A DNA stretch of 64,000 bases, taken from Chalara sp. BL73. Lineage: Eukaryota > Ascomycota > Leotiomycetes > Helotiales. The position numbers were made by a program, and so were the translations under genes. Below, piece after piece: positions 47,093 to 58,670 of this stretch. Location of the stretch: the NCBI GenBank assembly GCA_918026815.1, contig CAKJVC010000128.1:124001-188000 (forward strand). The letters run 5' to 3'. Under the pieces are notes generated by a model. The model saw only the letters and a program-made list of their open reading frames with translations. It searched no databases and was not told the DNA's origin. Within the stretch, counting starts at the first letter, position 1. Each line of letters opens with the position of its first letter.

Positions 47093-50000
47093 TCAATATG
47101 GTGACCATCTGTCCTTTGGCCTGATCCTCGTGGCCGTAGTAGTCCGTACTTCACCTCCCTTTCGAACAGTCACCGTATCAACCTGAACATAATCTTCTAA
47201 TCTGTACCTTGGGTGTATGTCAATATTTGTCTCCGTTTGTCCATGTTGGTTCGTAGCCGTTGTGATGATGATATTGCTGAAACTTTGCTCTCCCATCTGA
47301 GAGGCTGAGTTCGTTTTAAATGCAGATTGTCGCCCAGGCATTCGAGGCGTATCTGGTGACTGTAAAAGGTAATTGGAGCCTTGTGGCGATTGTAGGAGGT
47401 AATTAGAGGGACCGAGTTGTGTTTGTGGTTGCTTAACGGTCGCATCTGACACGCGGTATGCAGAAGTCATGAGCCCTCCCTTATTTAAGTTGGCGGGCAT
47501 GGAACTAGAAGATGACTGCTGCGCCGCCACTCTTTGCCGCTGAGATCCTGGGGCCGGTTGTATCACATTTGTATGAAACGAATTTTGTGCATTTTGTAGA
47601 ATTTCTTGTAGTATATCTACACCGTGATTGTCCTTAATATTAGGTAATTGCGCTTGATGTCCCTGAGTTTTGTTCATCGAGATTCCGACTTGCCCTTCTC
47701 CTGAGGCTTGAGGCTTTCGTCGCTGAGTAACCTGAGGCTGTTTCGCTTGAGCTTGTTGAGCATCCTGGAACTGTGCTCCCTGTTGCCTGTGCAGTTCTGG
47801 AGGATCTGGGACAAAAGAGTAGACAGGGGAAGAAGAATATGGCCGTGGTATGTGAGGGTCGCTGTGGGCAAAGCCGTAGCTACGATGAGCGTACGATCCT
47901 GATGTAACTGGCAGTAACTGAGGCCTGGTGCTTGAATATCTAATATGACGCCCTGAAAAATTACTGGCGGGAGGGTTTTGCGTTCTAGCCAGGGATGGCG
48001 GTGTTACTTTATTAGTATATTCCCTCTGATTCGCTATAAGCTCTCGTTCGTATGATAGAATCTCCGCAGATGTAGGCATGGGGAGCATATGGTTATATCT
48101 AGGGTCATTGCCAAATGCCGCCTGCCATTTCTCATATCGAAAACGCGGGTGAGGATACAATGCTCTGATCTCCTTTAAATATCTCTCTGCGTCATCGATA
48201 GAATTTGATGTCTCTTTTATCGCGAGGTGGTGAACTCTGAATCTCTCAGAGCCTTCCATCTCATCTATACCTCCATATTTACCCCGTTGTGGTCTGTCTA
48301 TTTGTTTAGGTTCTTGGAAAGAACCGCAAGATGCAGATTTACGAATGCGGCGGGTACCAAGCGTCCTCATAGGTTCGCCAAATGGCTGATAAGTGACCGT
48401 ATCAATAACTGGACGAAGGCCTGCGCCAAGCATCCTGGAAGATTTACTGGCTGGTCTGTATATTATCGGCCCGGAAGCCTTGCCGTATGGCTCGTGAATT
48501 GCTGGACTTAGAGCGGGATAACGTTTATGCTCTTGGTCAGAGTCATCATCATCAGATCTATCCCTCAATTCAGGCTTTCCAGTCGAATTGATATTCTTGG
48601 GTTCCTTGCTTTGTGCAATATTTAAGCTTCTGTTGTGCTCCTCCTCTTCTCTCATGGCTTCTTGCTTCTCTTTATGAATTTTCTTCGGGTGTTCCGGTGG
48701 CGGGCTTGGAGTCTCGGGTGGAGGAATCTTCCTCTTCCATGAATAGCTGTTGGCAATATACTTTTCTACAGCATTTGAATCCTTGAGATCCGAAGCGGGC
48801 AGCTTATAACTCTTCCTGGAAAGTGACACTGGATCGCTAATAGAAGGTTCACTAGCAATCGCTGCGGTGATGCGGTCCATTAGCTTACCCACTAGGTACG
48901 AATCATCGGCATCTTTGCTAGAATCATGAACCTTGAGATCCTTTCCCTCCCTCCCGTATTCTCCCGTCAAGCCTCGCCCATAGATATTTCCGGCAGATGG
49001 AAACGTGGTTTTGCAAGTTAAAGGTGTTACCATAGGCTGGCCCGATGAACAAGACTTGGTATATGTAGCTGCGAGGGTTGGCTGACCTTGATAGGAAGTA
49101 AGAGGAATGGCCGTTGAATTAGAATTCCCAGCCGGAATAGGTATGGGATTGAACAAGCCAGGAGCATCATGCTCGTCTGAGCATACCTGGTTTGGTGACT
49201 CGCACAACACCACTTCATCATCACTCTTCTCTGACTCTCGCAATTCCGAAATTCTTTCTGCCGCTGAAGTCTTCGAAGATTTCTCCTCATGCGCACGTGC
49301 CGCATTATCGTTCTCAATTTCAGATTTTCGAACGTGTCTACAAAGCCATTCAAAGTAGCGTTCCACATATTCTACGCTCCTGTTAACTCTAGCCGCAATT
49401 ACACTGAAATCGTGCACAAAGTCCCAGTTGCACTTCCTGCTATGTTAGCCGAGCCAACATGTTCTACTCATTTACTTACCGCGCTACCGTTGACCACTAT
49501 TCGTCGATTGACCAACTTCCAAGCACAAAGCCAATCGGGACAATGCAAAATCGCCTTCAAACTAGACCTGTGAGAATGTGGGTAGAGCAGCTGAACATGG
49601 ATATGAGCCTGGGTTAATTGGTTTGCATATACTCTCAGCTCTTCTACAGTTGTCCCACCCTCTATGTTGCTGCACTCGACAATATGATTTCTGTCAAAGC
49701 TGGGATCCAGCGGTGAATATGGCAAGGACTCTTGAGCAAGTGTTAAAACTCTCTTCGTTGGAGGTGAGGGCAGAGATGAAGAGGCTATTCCACAATCCGC
49801 AGCCTTCTGCTGGATCTGATTATTAGGCTCTATAATTCCCCTCTTCAGGGATGGGAATTGTCGTGTCGTCGTTTCTTGATGTATACCCAACAAGCCTCGC
49901 AGTTGTGACAGGCATGTCTCAGCGTGCTCTTGCTCCCGATCCAGCTTCCTGTTTAAGGGTATATGTGATCCTTGGGAATGCCGAATTTCCGAAAGATTGC

Positions 50001-50565
50001 GAGTACTATCCACTAGTTGATGGGCGCTTCCAGGCTGTGTCTCGGTAGTTCCTGGAAGCGGAATAACGAAGGGGCTTGTCGCTCTCATAATTGAGCTTGT
50101 AACGTATTGGTGATGTTGGTGTGTTAAGAAAGGGGGGCCGCATTCCCTGGTTGTAAGATAACAAGCCCTTGGTGAGGCGGGAGCGGGTAGTTGCTCATCC
50201 CAAGGAGCGGAGGAGACTGATGGCTCTCGAGGAACATCGCCATGCGTTTGAAACCCCAGATTCGACTGTCCCTCATTAGAGTTACTATACGAAAAATCAT
50301 CAAACACATCAGCTTCGCCGTCGTCACCCAACTGGCCAATATCGATATCCACGTAGCTGGCGTCGGACGTGTTCCGACCCGTCATGTTTCCTGTACTTGT
50401 CCGGCCCAGTGAGCTTGCTACGCTCATCTCGTCTAAACATTCGACTGAGTTGCTGGTATCAAACTGATCCATCACATCCCCAGATTCAAAATCTTCTGGC
50501 TCATGTTCCAGCGTGGCGGAGGATGAATCTGACACGGTTTCTTTAGGCATGTTATAAGATAACAA
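47093..50565 (-). CDS. Large protein of unknown function (1141 aa), possibly nuclear
   Basis: Two exons (49480-50565 and 47093-49432) around a 47-nt intron with a GTAAGT donor join in frame to 1141 residues; an ATG at 50550 would shorten it by five. The protein is mostly low complexity: an acidic Ser/Asp-rich N-terminus, Pro- and Gln-rich stretches, a Lys/Arg-rich patch around PPPEHPKKIHKEK, and the repeat SNYLLQSP near the C-terminus. One folded-looking segment just after the intron (CNWDFVHDFSVIAARVNRS...EWLCRHVRK) loosely recalls a Myb/SANT-type helix set. I do not recognise the family. Its last 71 codons are duplicated at 35040-35250. Confidence 0.75.
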
Positions 50566-51890
50566 GTGGGCTCCACCTAGGACAACTAAGAAGCGAGGGA
50601 AAATAAAATAGAGCAGGAAGGATGATATAAGAATGATGAGTAGAGGGAATGAAAATGGCGAATGTCGAAAAGTTAATCTTCAAAATCAAGAGCCGGCAAA
50701 CATGGGTTATGTATGAGGTAAGAACTGGAGATATAAATGTTTCACGAAATATCGGCGCGGGCTTCAAGGTCTTTAGTTGCCTGGACCTTTGACAGTTACG
50801 CTTGCCATGTTTAGTACCGGTTTAACTTCTGAAGTGGAGAAAGCACTTGTGATAGCTGCGCTGGATTGTTGTTTGAGCCCTTAGCTTTTGTGACATCAGA
50901 GAACACGACATACTCTCGTTCTAGTGCGAGGCTGTCTCAATGGCAACTGGATGTGGCCTATAATATTACAAAACAATCTAATAGTCTAGGTATTGTCTGT
51001 ATCGAAGTTGGTGCATCACTTATTGCGTTGTATATTCCGATAATGCAGTAACGATAATCCCATGTAAATTGAGCACGAAGCTCCCATCCTAAGAAATTTA
51101 TCTACGTACATTAAATCTTCGTGGTGTTGGGCCTTTAGGGCCCTCTCCAGACCACAAGGTTCACTGGCGTTATCACGTGATTGGGCCATCCAGTCCCGCG
51201 TTCTAAACGTCCCTCACAATACCTTATTAACGAGTGTACAGCTGTTTCTGAATGTCCTGAGAATTGACCAGTTCTGGGGAGGCATCTGCTGCCTGGAATC
51301 TATTGCAGAGCCGGTTCATGGCTCGTTCGTGGTGAGTCGGGGTCTCCGTCCGACTATGTTTTGGTTTAGAGTGATACTCAAAGCGCCAAGCTCCCTTAGC
51401 CACATTTTAATAATGCACTTATAATATCTAGTCGAAGAATCATGTGTCCACCAAGGGATTTTAACATTAGTAGACTTGTTCCGGCGTTGCCGTCAAGACC
51501 CATTTGCTTCAAAACTTTAGAGTTTCGCCTCATCGGATTTATACTTTTGAAAAGCACTCCACATTTGCTTTCTTGAAACTTGGCGAATTACAACAACAAT
51601 GCGCGGTTATTCCGCAAGCAATTAGGGTCATTTTGTTAAATATCCTGACCTTGCAATGCATACGAGCTTTGACTAAGTAAAAGCTTCACTTTCTGATAAA
51701 ATTTTCACCCTAGTACCTTCTAATGCGGCTGCGCCTCAAGTGACGGCAATGAAACACTTGGTACTAAAGTTTAAATGCAGCAAGATATATATCTATACCT
51801 GTCTTCGTCTTCTTCTATTTTCCAGGTCTAAGTTCACACTCATTCAATCCAACTTTCCAGCCTCTCATTCTATACATTCCAACTTCCAAG
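50566..51890. other. Divergent intergenic region
   Basis: About 1.3 kb between the divergent starts of the 1141-aa gene and the secreted hydrolase gene. No gene or RNA was recognised. CT-rich sequence lies just upstream of the hydrolase ATG (51810-51890). Confidence 0.5.
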
Positions 51891-52772
51891 ATGTTCCAAC
51901 GACCATTCTCCCTCCTCACCCTCATGGCCCTTCTTTCCTTCGGCCAGAGCACTCCTCTTCATTCAAATCATGCCCGGCAATCCGCGAGATGGGAGACTCT
52001 CCCGGAAACGCCAGATCTACCCACACCCATCAGCGCAGCAAGCTTCTCGAAAGACGGCGCCAATCTTTGGTTTCAAAAGTACAACACAGCGGCAGCCGGA
52101 ACCCCCATCGTCATGATCCACGGCGGGCTCGGCTACTCCGCGTACTTCGGCAGCGTCATCTCCATCCTTTCCCAGACGCACCAAGTAATAGCCGTTGACC
52201 GACGAGGGCACGGGCGATCGACGTATAACGCGAACGACGTGTTCACTTTCGACATGTTCGCCCAAGATACCCATAGCCTCCTGCTTTCCGAAGGCGTGAC
52301 CAGCGCCGTTTTCGTAGGCTGGTCCGATGGTGCCGCTACCGTGCTTGCCAGTCTGCTCAACAGCACGATCAACTCCATGATCACCAAGGCGTTCGTCTTT
52401 GCTGGCTTCCAGAGCGTGTCGGACTCCAACACAACTTTCCCAGACACAGCCATCTACTCGACCTTCGTGTCCCGCTGCGCTACCGAGTATGCGGAGCTGC
52501 AGCCTTCCGCTAATTTTACCGATTTTGCGACCAAGGTTGCTGTTCTCGAAGGCACCTTGCCTGAATGGAGTGATGCCGATTTGGCCAAGATTGATGGGAG
52601 CAAGGTTACGATTGCTGGGGCTGATCATGATGAGGCGGTTAATTTGGATGTTCCAGCACATTTGAATTCTGTCATTGCTGGAAGTCAATTGGTTATGCTG
52701 AAGGATGTTAGTCATTTTGCACCGGTACAGGATCCCGTCGGGTTTGCGGCGGCTGTTGAGGCGTTTTTATAG
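51891..52772 (+). CDS. Secreted alpha/beta hydrolase
   Basis: An intronless gene of 293 residues. The first 20 residues form a signal peptide (MFQRPFSLLTLMALLSFGQS). The catalytic core shows HGGLG (about 77-81), DRRGHGRS, GWSDGA with the nucleophile Ser145, an acid in AGADHDE (D245 or D247), and VSHFAP with His275. Three N-x-S/T sites are present (N157, N180, N208). It resembles fungal secreted esterase/lipase-like members of the family; the substrate is unknown. It is unrelated in sequence to the hydrolase of the duplicated unit beyond the common fold. Confidence 0.88.
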   Translation: MFQRPFSLLTLMALLSFGQSTPLHSNHARQSARWETLPETPDLPTPISAASFSKDGANLWFQKYNTAAAGTPIVMIHGGLGYSAYFGSVISILSQTHQVIAVDRRGHGRSTYNANDVFTFDMFAQDTHSLLLSEGVTSAVFVGWSDGAATVLASLLNSTINSMITKAFVFAGFQSVSDSNTTFPDTAIYSTFVSRCATEYAELQPSANFTDFATKVAVLEGTLPEWSDADLAKIDGSKVTIAGADHDEAVNLDVPAHLNSVIAGSQLVMLKDVSHFAPVQDPVGFAAAVEAFL

Positions 52773-53558
52773 ACTTGGAGTTGGGAGAGGAATTTCATCT
52801 GGATTAGAGGAGATACAAAATACCTGTGAACTTTAGCCTTTATTACTTTACTTACCTCGTCCTCTGCCTTCCTTCTAAACATATGTTATCGACCATTCGC
52901 TCCTTTCATCTCATGGCAAGTAGCATGACATATCCCGCTTCTCTCCAAACAATGGAAGTATGCAAATACTTTTCTTGAGCAACAAACCCGTCCACTATCC
53001 TCTCAGGCACCACACGGTCTCACCCTTCACGGCACAGACCATCTTGCTCCTGATTTCAGTAAATTTGATGATAGACACACCGCGTTAAGCTACTTCGCGT
53101 GGGTCTGCTAGAGGGAATGGATGAATTTCAAGCCTGCTGAATGACTGTTTAGGACGAAAGCTGCGGGCCAACGAGCTTTACGACCCGGTTCGTCCACAGA
53201 CTCGCCGTCACCACCCGAAGCACGATCATTGGGGGCCTATGGTAGCGTCATGGTTGGTTGTGATAGTTTACCACTAGACTCCGGCAATACTACAGGAAGG
53301 CTGAAGCAAAAAAAAAAAAAAGAGAAGAGGGCCTTGAGACATATTTGCTGAATGATTTCGATGGATTCTACAGTAACAAAGGCCGAAATTCTTGCTCTTG
53401 CCCACCTTTGCAAAAGTTGTCACTCACAAAATTGCACAGACTTTGGAAAAGGGAGGGAATGGAAGCAGATTATGTAATCTCGTCAGCTGAATATTCAAAA
53501 TGAGGAACCAAATCATAGTTAATGACATGCAAAAACATAAAGCATCATAGGAGGTTCG
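52773..53558. other. Convergent intergenic region
   Basis: Lies between the 3' ends of the hydrolase and the alcohol dehydrogenase. It contains a poly-A run at about 53308-53321. No gene was recognised. Confidence 0.5.
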
Positions 53559-54578
53559 CTACATGACCAACACACTTCTAAAGCGGACCTTCCCACTCAA
53601 CATATGATCGTATGCTTTCTGCACATCCTTGAATGGAAACTTTTCCACCATGCAATGAACACCATGGAGCTTCGTGAAAGCAATTGCCTCTTCGCTATCT
53701 AAGGCGTGGCCCGAATTATGTCCAACAACGGAAGTCGTCTTAAGAATCAAGTGAGTCGTCTCGACCTCGATGGGGCCACATGGAGCCAGGACGAGCAATT
53801 TCCCTCCAGTCTCTAGGCCCCCTGTCAATGGACCGATAGATTTCGCGTTTGGTGCCGTTGCGACAATCAAGTCTGCACCACCTAGTTCCTGAAGCTTCTC
53901 ACAGGGGTCGTCTTTAGAGGTATCGATGTATTCATGTGCACCCAGCTGTTTTGCAAACTCACGCTTGGACTCGCCGTTGCTTAAGGCTACGACTCGATAG
54001 CCCATCTTGCTCGCATACTGAACCGCTAGATGACCCAGGCCACCTAATCCCTGGATAGCGACAAGGCCCCCATTGGTAACGTTGACTTTACGGATGCCGT
54101 TGAAGACGGTAATACCTGCGCATAGAATTGGAGCATATTCGACCGGGTCGACATCCTTGGGGACTCTGACCACAGCTTCTGTCCTTAACGTGACATATTC
54201 CGCGTAGCCACCATCTTTTGTCACCCCATTGACGGCCTCGTTTTTGCAGAGCTGAAATAAGCCGCGCTGGCATTGTTTGCATACTCCATCGTGTCCACCG
54301 TGCCATGGTCCTCCGACTCGATCACCAACAATCCATTTCGTCTCTCCGTCACCAACTGCAGCTACGTCACCAATAATCTCATGCCCAGGCACGATTGGAA
54401 AGCTGTTTCCCCATGCCCCAAGCTGGACACCATTGTCAGAACGGCAGACACCGGTTGCAATGACTTTTACGAGGACTTGACCTGCGGTTGGAAGCTTGAG
54501 CTCAAGGTCCTTGAGCACGAAGGGTGCATTGGCCTCTTCGATGACTGCAGCTTTGTATGTTTTGGGTAGTGAAGCCAT
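53559..54578 (-). CDS. Zinc-dependent alcohol dehydrogenase (MDR family)
   Basis: An intronless gene of 339 residues, typical for fungal class ADH1-like enzymes, which interconvert primary alcohols and aldehydes with NAD(P). Catalytic zinc ligands are visible at C45 (GVCRSD), H66 with E67 (GHEIIG) and C153 (ILCAG). The structural zinc loop reads GGHDGVCKQC...C, with Asp in place of the first of the four usual cysteines. The Rossmann nucleotide-binding motif is GLGGLG at 177-182. No targeting peptide is seen, so it is cytosolic. Confidence 0.92.
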   Translation of the reverse strand: MASLPKTYKAAVIEEANAPFVLKDLELKLPTAGQVLVKVIATGVCRSDNGVQLGAWGNSFPIVPGHEIIGDVAAVGDGETKWIVGDRVGGPWHGGHDGVCKQCQRGLFQLCKNEAVNGVTKDGGYAEYVTLRTEAVVRVPKDVDPVEYAPILCAGITVFNGIRKVNVTNGGLVAIQGLGGLGHLAVQYASKMGYRVVALSNGESKREFAKQLGAHEYIDTSKDDPCEKLQELGGADLIVATAPNAKSIGPLTGGLETGGKLLVLAPCGPIEVETTHLILKTTSVVGHNSGHALDSEEAIAFTKLHGVHCMVEKFPFKDVQKAYDHMLSGKVRFRSVLVM

Positions 54579-56686
54579 GCTGCTGGGTCTTGGCTGCCAA
54601 TGTTGAATTGATATTGTATTTAAGCTCAGACTTGCAGCTCAGGTTTGGAAGAGATGAGCCAACTGAACGTACCTGCCTACTCTATATATACACTCATCTC
54701 GAGAGATCCTAAGACTGAATATTCTCCCGCCATCGAATCTACGGCTGTGCTATCTCAATCCACAACAAACTGAGGGGATGCAGATATCAGAAGGCTGATT
54801 ATTCATTAACGTGCATTGTGCATGATGTATAGGGAGAGGACAAGGTACCCCAGGCTAAGCATGGACATGTTAATATCGTCATTCTGGAAGCCAATGGTGT
54901 CCACAGAAAAATATGTCACGTCTGTACATCTGCCGGGAGTGATTGAGGGGAGTGATTAATCTATCAACCATGGGCGTTGGTGTATAATGGCTATACCAAA
55001 AACGGACATTATCACCACCCTATCATCTGCATTCCCCAAATTCTGCTTCCACAAGTCATGGGGTTTTCTCCAGATCTTCAATATGCTAAGGTCTCTTGGG
55101 GTTCCACCGACACGTACTCAAACTTGATATGCAGAATAGCGACCCATCACCGCGGGAAACGGCATATATTTTAGTTTATTTGCTCGAATCCTCCGCTCCA
55201 CGATGGTATGGCTAGAGATATTGTATCTGCAAAGCATGACTTCTCTCTTTACCGTATTGTATCTTTTGATTGAATGGATGGAGAACTGAGTGGTTGGTTC
55301 GTGCACGAGTCAACACCTTTTCGGCAGCTTGAAAGGCAACCCTGTATTTCCCCCTCCTCCTGTGAAGTCGTGGTCACTACTGAAAGTTGACAGAAGTGTT
55401 GAAACCCTTCAAGGGATGAAAGGGTTTCGACCGTATATACATACAGTTATAGAACCATGTAATTAACGACCAAATAAGTGTTGTGGTTACCAAGGAGGTA
55501 ACGCTTCCACCTCTTCTGCTACCAAAAGTCAATCCGAGTTTGATCGAGAATGTCTGCACCACGAATCTCAAACGCGACCCGGGTTCATTCAGATATCTCA
55601 AATACAGCTGAGTCTCACGAAGGATGAAGCACGAGATGTTTTCTCAGCTTACTTACTCCGCCGGGGAGCACGACGTTCGCTTGCCATTGTTTCGGGGACC
55701 GAATCAATCTTCAGACACGCAACAAAAACTGCAACACGGATGCATGATTGGATGGGAGATTATTCGCTTCCCGAGTGTCGAAGAACATAAAAAGCAGAAG
55801 CAGGTGGTGGAATGACCCTTTTTGAAGAGACTTGTATAAGTTTCAGCGTCGATAAACGGTCGCGAGAGTGTCAAGTGTATTCTGACCGACCTCCTCTACT
55901 TCCCATGACCTCGGGGTTTAGTGGCCTGGATCTGTATTCTTTATGTCTAATTGAGTGATGATGAGGAATTCAAGTGACCTCTAAACAGCGGACGAGGGGC
56001 ATGCTCTCTCTCTCTCATGCTGGCAATAGAAGAAACCCGAGATTGGCTGGTTGTTTGGTCTTTGCTTTGGAAAAATAGCGATCCTTTCCGCCCCGCTTCC
56101 CGTCACGTGAAAGTAAAACTGGGCACACCTGTGCTCCTCGGCATCTCGACAGATAGAGAAGGTAGTTCGTCTTTCATATATATATATGTATATGCTCCAT
56201 CTATTTCCTCCAATTTGGTTATAGGATTCGGCTGACTCGGGAATAGGGTGCCCCATGACGTAGCCCTGCAACCCTGCAATATCCTGGCAGCCCATCTCGT
56301 TGTTGGGTCTTGCCGAGATTTGTTCTTCAAATCTCTGCCAACTTTGCCCCCCCACCACCTCAAACAATCGGTGCTACTCAAACCCCATTATGCAGTGCCA
56401 ACCATACACACAACTACACAAACCCCCCATCGTCACCCACCATCTTCCTAGTTCCTTTACCCACATGTTAATCATGTCATGCAATCATTCACGATGTTGC
56501 CAACCTTGCTTAGCGGTGAGCCCGGGATGATGTTAGTCAGTTAAGCACTTCCTGTATTTCCTTCCTGTTCTCTCTACAAGTGCCTTTTTTTCTTATTGAG
56601 TATATCTTCATCTCTTCTGCCAAGTCTGCTCGTCTACCATTTCCTGTTTCTTGCTATACTTGACTACGTATGCAACTTTGAACACC
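54579..56686. other. Long intergenic region, nothing recognised
   Basis: About 2.1 kb between the divergent alcohol dehydrogenase and Tubby-C-like genes. It has a short TATATATATATGTATAT run near 56177 and CT-rich tracts before 56687. Open frames here are short and show no family signature. Confidence 0.5.
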
Positions 56687-57712
56687 ATGTCTCGCGACTA
56701 CAACAGCGTCGACATTCCTCGCTCGACGACACCATATGCTCTCAAGGAGGCGATAGATGCCGCCATCACATCCTACGCATCCGAGGATGAGCGTGATATC
56801 ATCCCTCGAGCGCCAAAACAGGTAAAAGAAACAAAAAAGGCGTCCAAACCGAAGCGGAGTCCTCTGGCAACGATTCCATCGCAATCGCTTATTCCCACCA
56901 CCAAATCATCCACAAAGGCGACAACAAACGATCTTGTTCCATTACAACCCACAGGCTCTTCATCTACGTCAAAGCCATCCTCACCAGTCGACACTCCGCT
57001 CTCCCCGTCCGCGGAAAACTTGCGAAATGAATCCATCGCCGCCAACCTCGGCCTCTCGCATCTTCCGGAAACCGAATTCACGGAATACACTGTCTGGAAC
57101 GCCCAAATCTCCAACATGCGCGTCTGCCCGGTCGATCTCACCACTCCGAACCCGATCTACTATTACGTCGAAAATCGCGCATTCATTCCATCCCACCCCG
57201 GTGTAACCCTCCATCTCGGCAGTGACAAAACCGCGCCAACCATCGGCGTCGCTCACCTGGACTATTTCTCTACGAAAAACCTCCTCGGCCTCGGCAACCC
57301 CACTACCAACCCGCTCGCCATGCGCTGGGAGAAACTACACAAAGACTCCTTCTGGACGCACATGCGGTATTCATTCAAATTCGATTTTGGGGTAGGGGAA
57401 GGAGAGGCAACAAGGTTTGGGGATCATAGTAAAGTCAGGACTTTTGAGTGGCATCGCACCAAGAACATATACTTTGTGTTGGATCAACCGGATTTGGTCC
57501 TCGTGGAGAAGGGAACATTAAATGTGTATGCAGAGTACAAGGGAAACATCTACGGGCAGGTGCATAAGATGAGGGGTGGTTTGAAAGTCAAGAAGGGGCT
57601 TGGAGAGGAGTGGGAGAGGATGGTTATGCTCGCTTGGGCAAGCATTGTGGAGTTGCAAAGACGGAGGACAAGAGAGAGGCGAGTTACCGCTTTGTTTGGT
57701 CGGGTGGTGTAG
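56687..57712 (+). CDS. Fungal protein with Tubby-C/LURP-one-like beta domain
   Basis: A single-exon gene. The start was placed at 56687 (context CACCATGTC) rather than the in-frame ATG at 56651, giving 341 residues. Residues 1-120 are a disordered Ser/Thr/Pro/Lys-rich region. From about residue 130 a beta-rich domain follows (TVWNAQISNMRVCPVDL, IYYYVENRAF, IGVAHLDYFSTKN, RTFEWHRTKN, VLVEKGTLNVYAEY), the pattern of fungal proteins assigned to the Tubby C-terminal-like fold. Such domains bind phosphoinositides or act as scramblase-like modules in other organisms. Function here is unknown. Confidence 0.75.
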   Translation: MSRDYNSVDIPRSTTPYALKEAIDAAITSYASEDERDIIPRAPKQVKETKKASKPKRSPLATIPSQSLIPTTKSSTKATTNDLVPLQPTGSSSTSKPSSPVDTPLSPSAENLRNESIAANLGLSHLPETEFTEYTVWNAQISNMRVCPVDLTTPNPIYYYVENRAFIPSHPGVTLHLGSDKTAPTIGVAHLDYFSTKNLLGLGNPTTNPLAMRWEKLHKDSFWTHMRYSFKFDFGVGEGEATRFGDHSKVRTFEWHRTKNIYFVLDQPDLVLVEKGTLNVYAEYKGNIYGQVHKMRGGLKVKKGLGEEWERMVMLAWASIVELQRRRTRERRVTALFGRVV

Positions 57713-58670
57713 ATATGAACCGAAGGTTGTGTTGCGCGTAGAGGGATGTGAATCTTGGGTTGGTTGGGAGGAGTTTTCTGTTGATATCAAGCATCTTTCA
57801 GCATTAGCGAGCATGGAGTTTGGAGAGGAGAGGGTAGATGGCTTTACTTTTGAGAAGAACTCGTGCCCTTTGGTAGATACCATGACTAGAAGATAGATCT
57901 ATAATTCTTATTCGTTAATTTCTTATAATTAACATAGCATTCTTTCTCGCTGCCATTCCTTGTCTAGTTCATGAGCATATGAAACTTTTTCATAGATCTG
58001 CGGGGGGGACTCTTATTCCTTCCGTTAGAAGCGATGTCCCACTATAAAAATCCCATATCCAAGCATCTCGTAGGACTTTGTAGACAGAAAAAGTGCCAGG
58101 ATTAGTTACGTGAAACCTCCCTCAAATAGGAACCAATTAGTAAAGGGTCTCCCTCAGCGACCCACATTCCATTTCTTATTCCAACCTCACCTCTTCCTTT
58201 CCCTCCTTACCCAAACACCTTCTTCAATTCAAGGTAGAGATACCCGGATACTCACGGCGCTTTTATGTCCTCTCATGTGCAAGGCTTTTTATTGCCTCCT
58301 TGCTTTCGTTGATTTTTTGTCCAGTGTTCTTCGTACGCGTACGTAAAGCCTGCGTGTCATTCTTTGAAATGGCTGTTCTTCCGGCTCATCATATCCCGTT
58401 TTTCATGTTAAATTGTTATGCCCAAGCAGCCTTATGATGAGCGTTATTTCTGCCGGCGCTGTGGATGCTCGTAAGTATGGCTGTTCACTCATACCCGTGG
58501 TCAGTGCCGGTGATTGCCAAGTGGCGAATGAGAAGGGTTGCGATTTCGTTACACGGCATGTCCAGGTCTGCCTCCCTGACAGCCTTGCGCAGAACTTCAG
58601 TTCTGCATTTTTGAGGCAAACCCCTCTTCTGTCCTTCGGCAGTGAAAACAACGTCTGTTGCAAGTGTACA
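57713..58670. other. Intergenic region, nothing recognised
   Basis: About 950 bp with CT-rich stretches. The frame of the next gene is open upstream from about 58413, but family members begin at the MPVTFG start, so this part is taken as 5' flank. Confidence 0.5.

Larger units (their letters stand above)
35251..47304 (+). repeat. Tandem segmental duplication, copy B (12.05 kb)
   Basis: This is the second copy of the unit at 23145-35250, 12,054 bp long, directly abutting it in the same orientation. It ends at 47304 inside the large minus-strand gene, which continues uninterrupted to the right, so copy B carries the ancestral right border and copy A the ancestral left border. The net length difference from copy A is about 52 bp, mainly from small deletions in the regulator gene around 36180-36460. 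Confidence 0.95.

Noticed and set aside
23145..47304. Duplication caused by transposons or long flanking repeats
   Set aside because: No repeat or element is visible at 23145, 35250 or 47304; only about one base of overlap at the junction.
52017..52715. Long minus-strand frame (232 codons)
   Set aside because: It is antisense to the secreted hydrolase, whose family motifs are clear; composition is that of a shadow frame.
55981..56381. Two overlapping minus-strand frames of 128 and 92 codons
   Set aside because: They run through a TATATA microsatellite and show no coding character.
58413..58670. Upstream extension of the STAND-N/ubiquitin-like protein
   Set aside because: Open but without family resemblance; the standard N-terminus starts at MPVTFG (58671).
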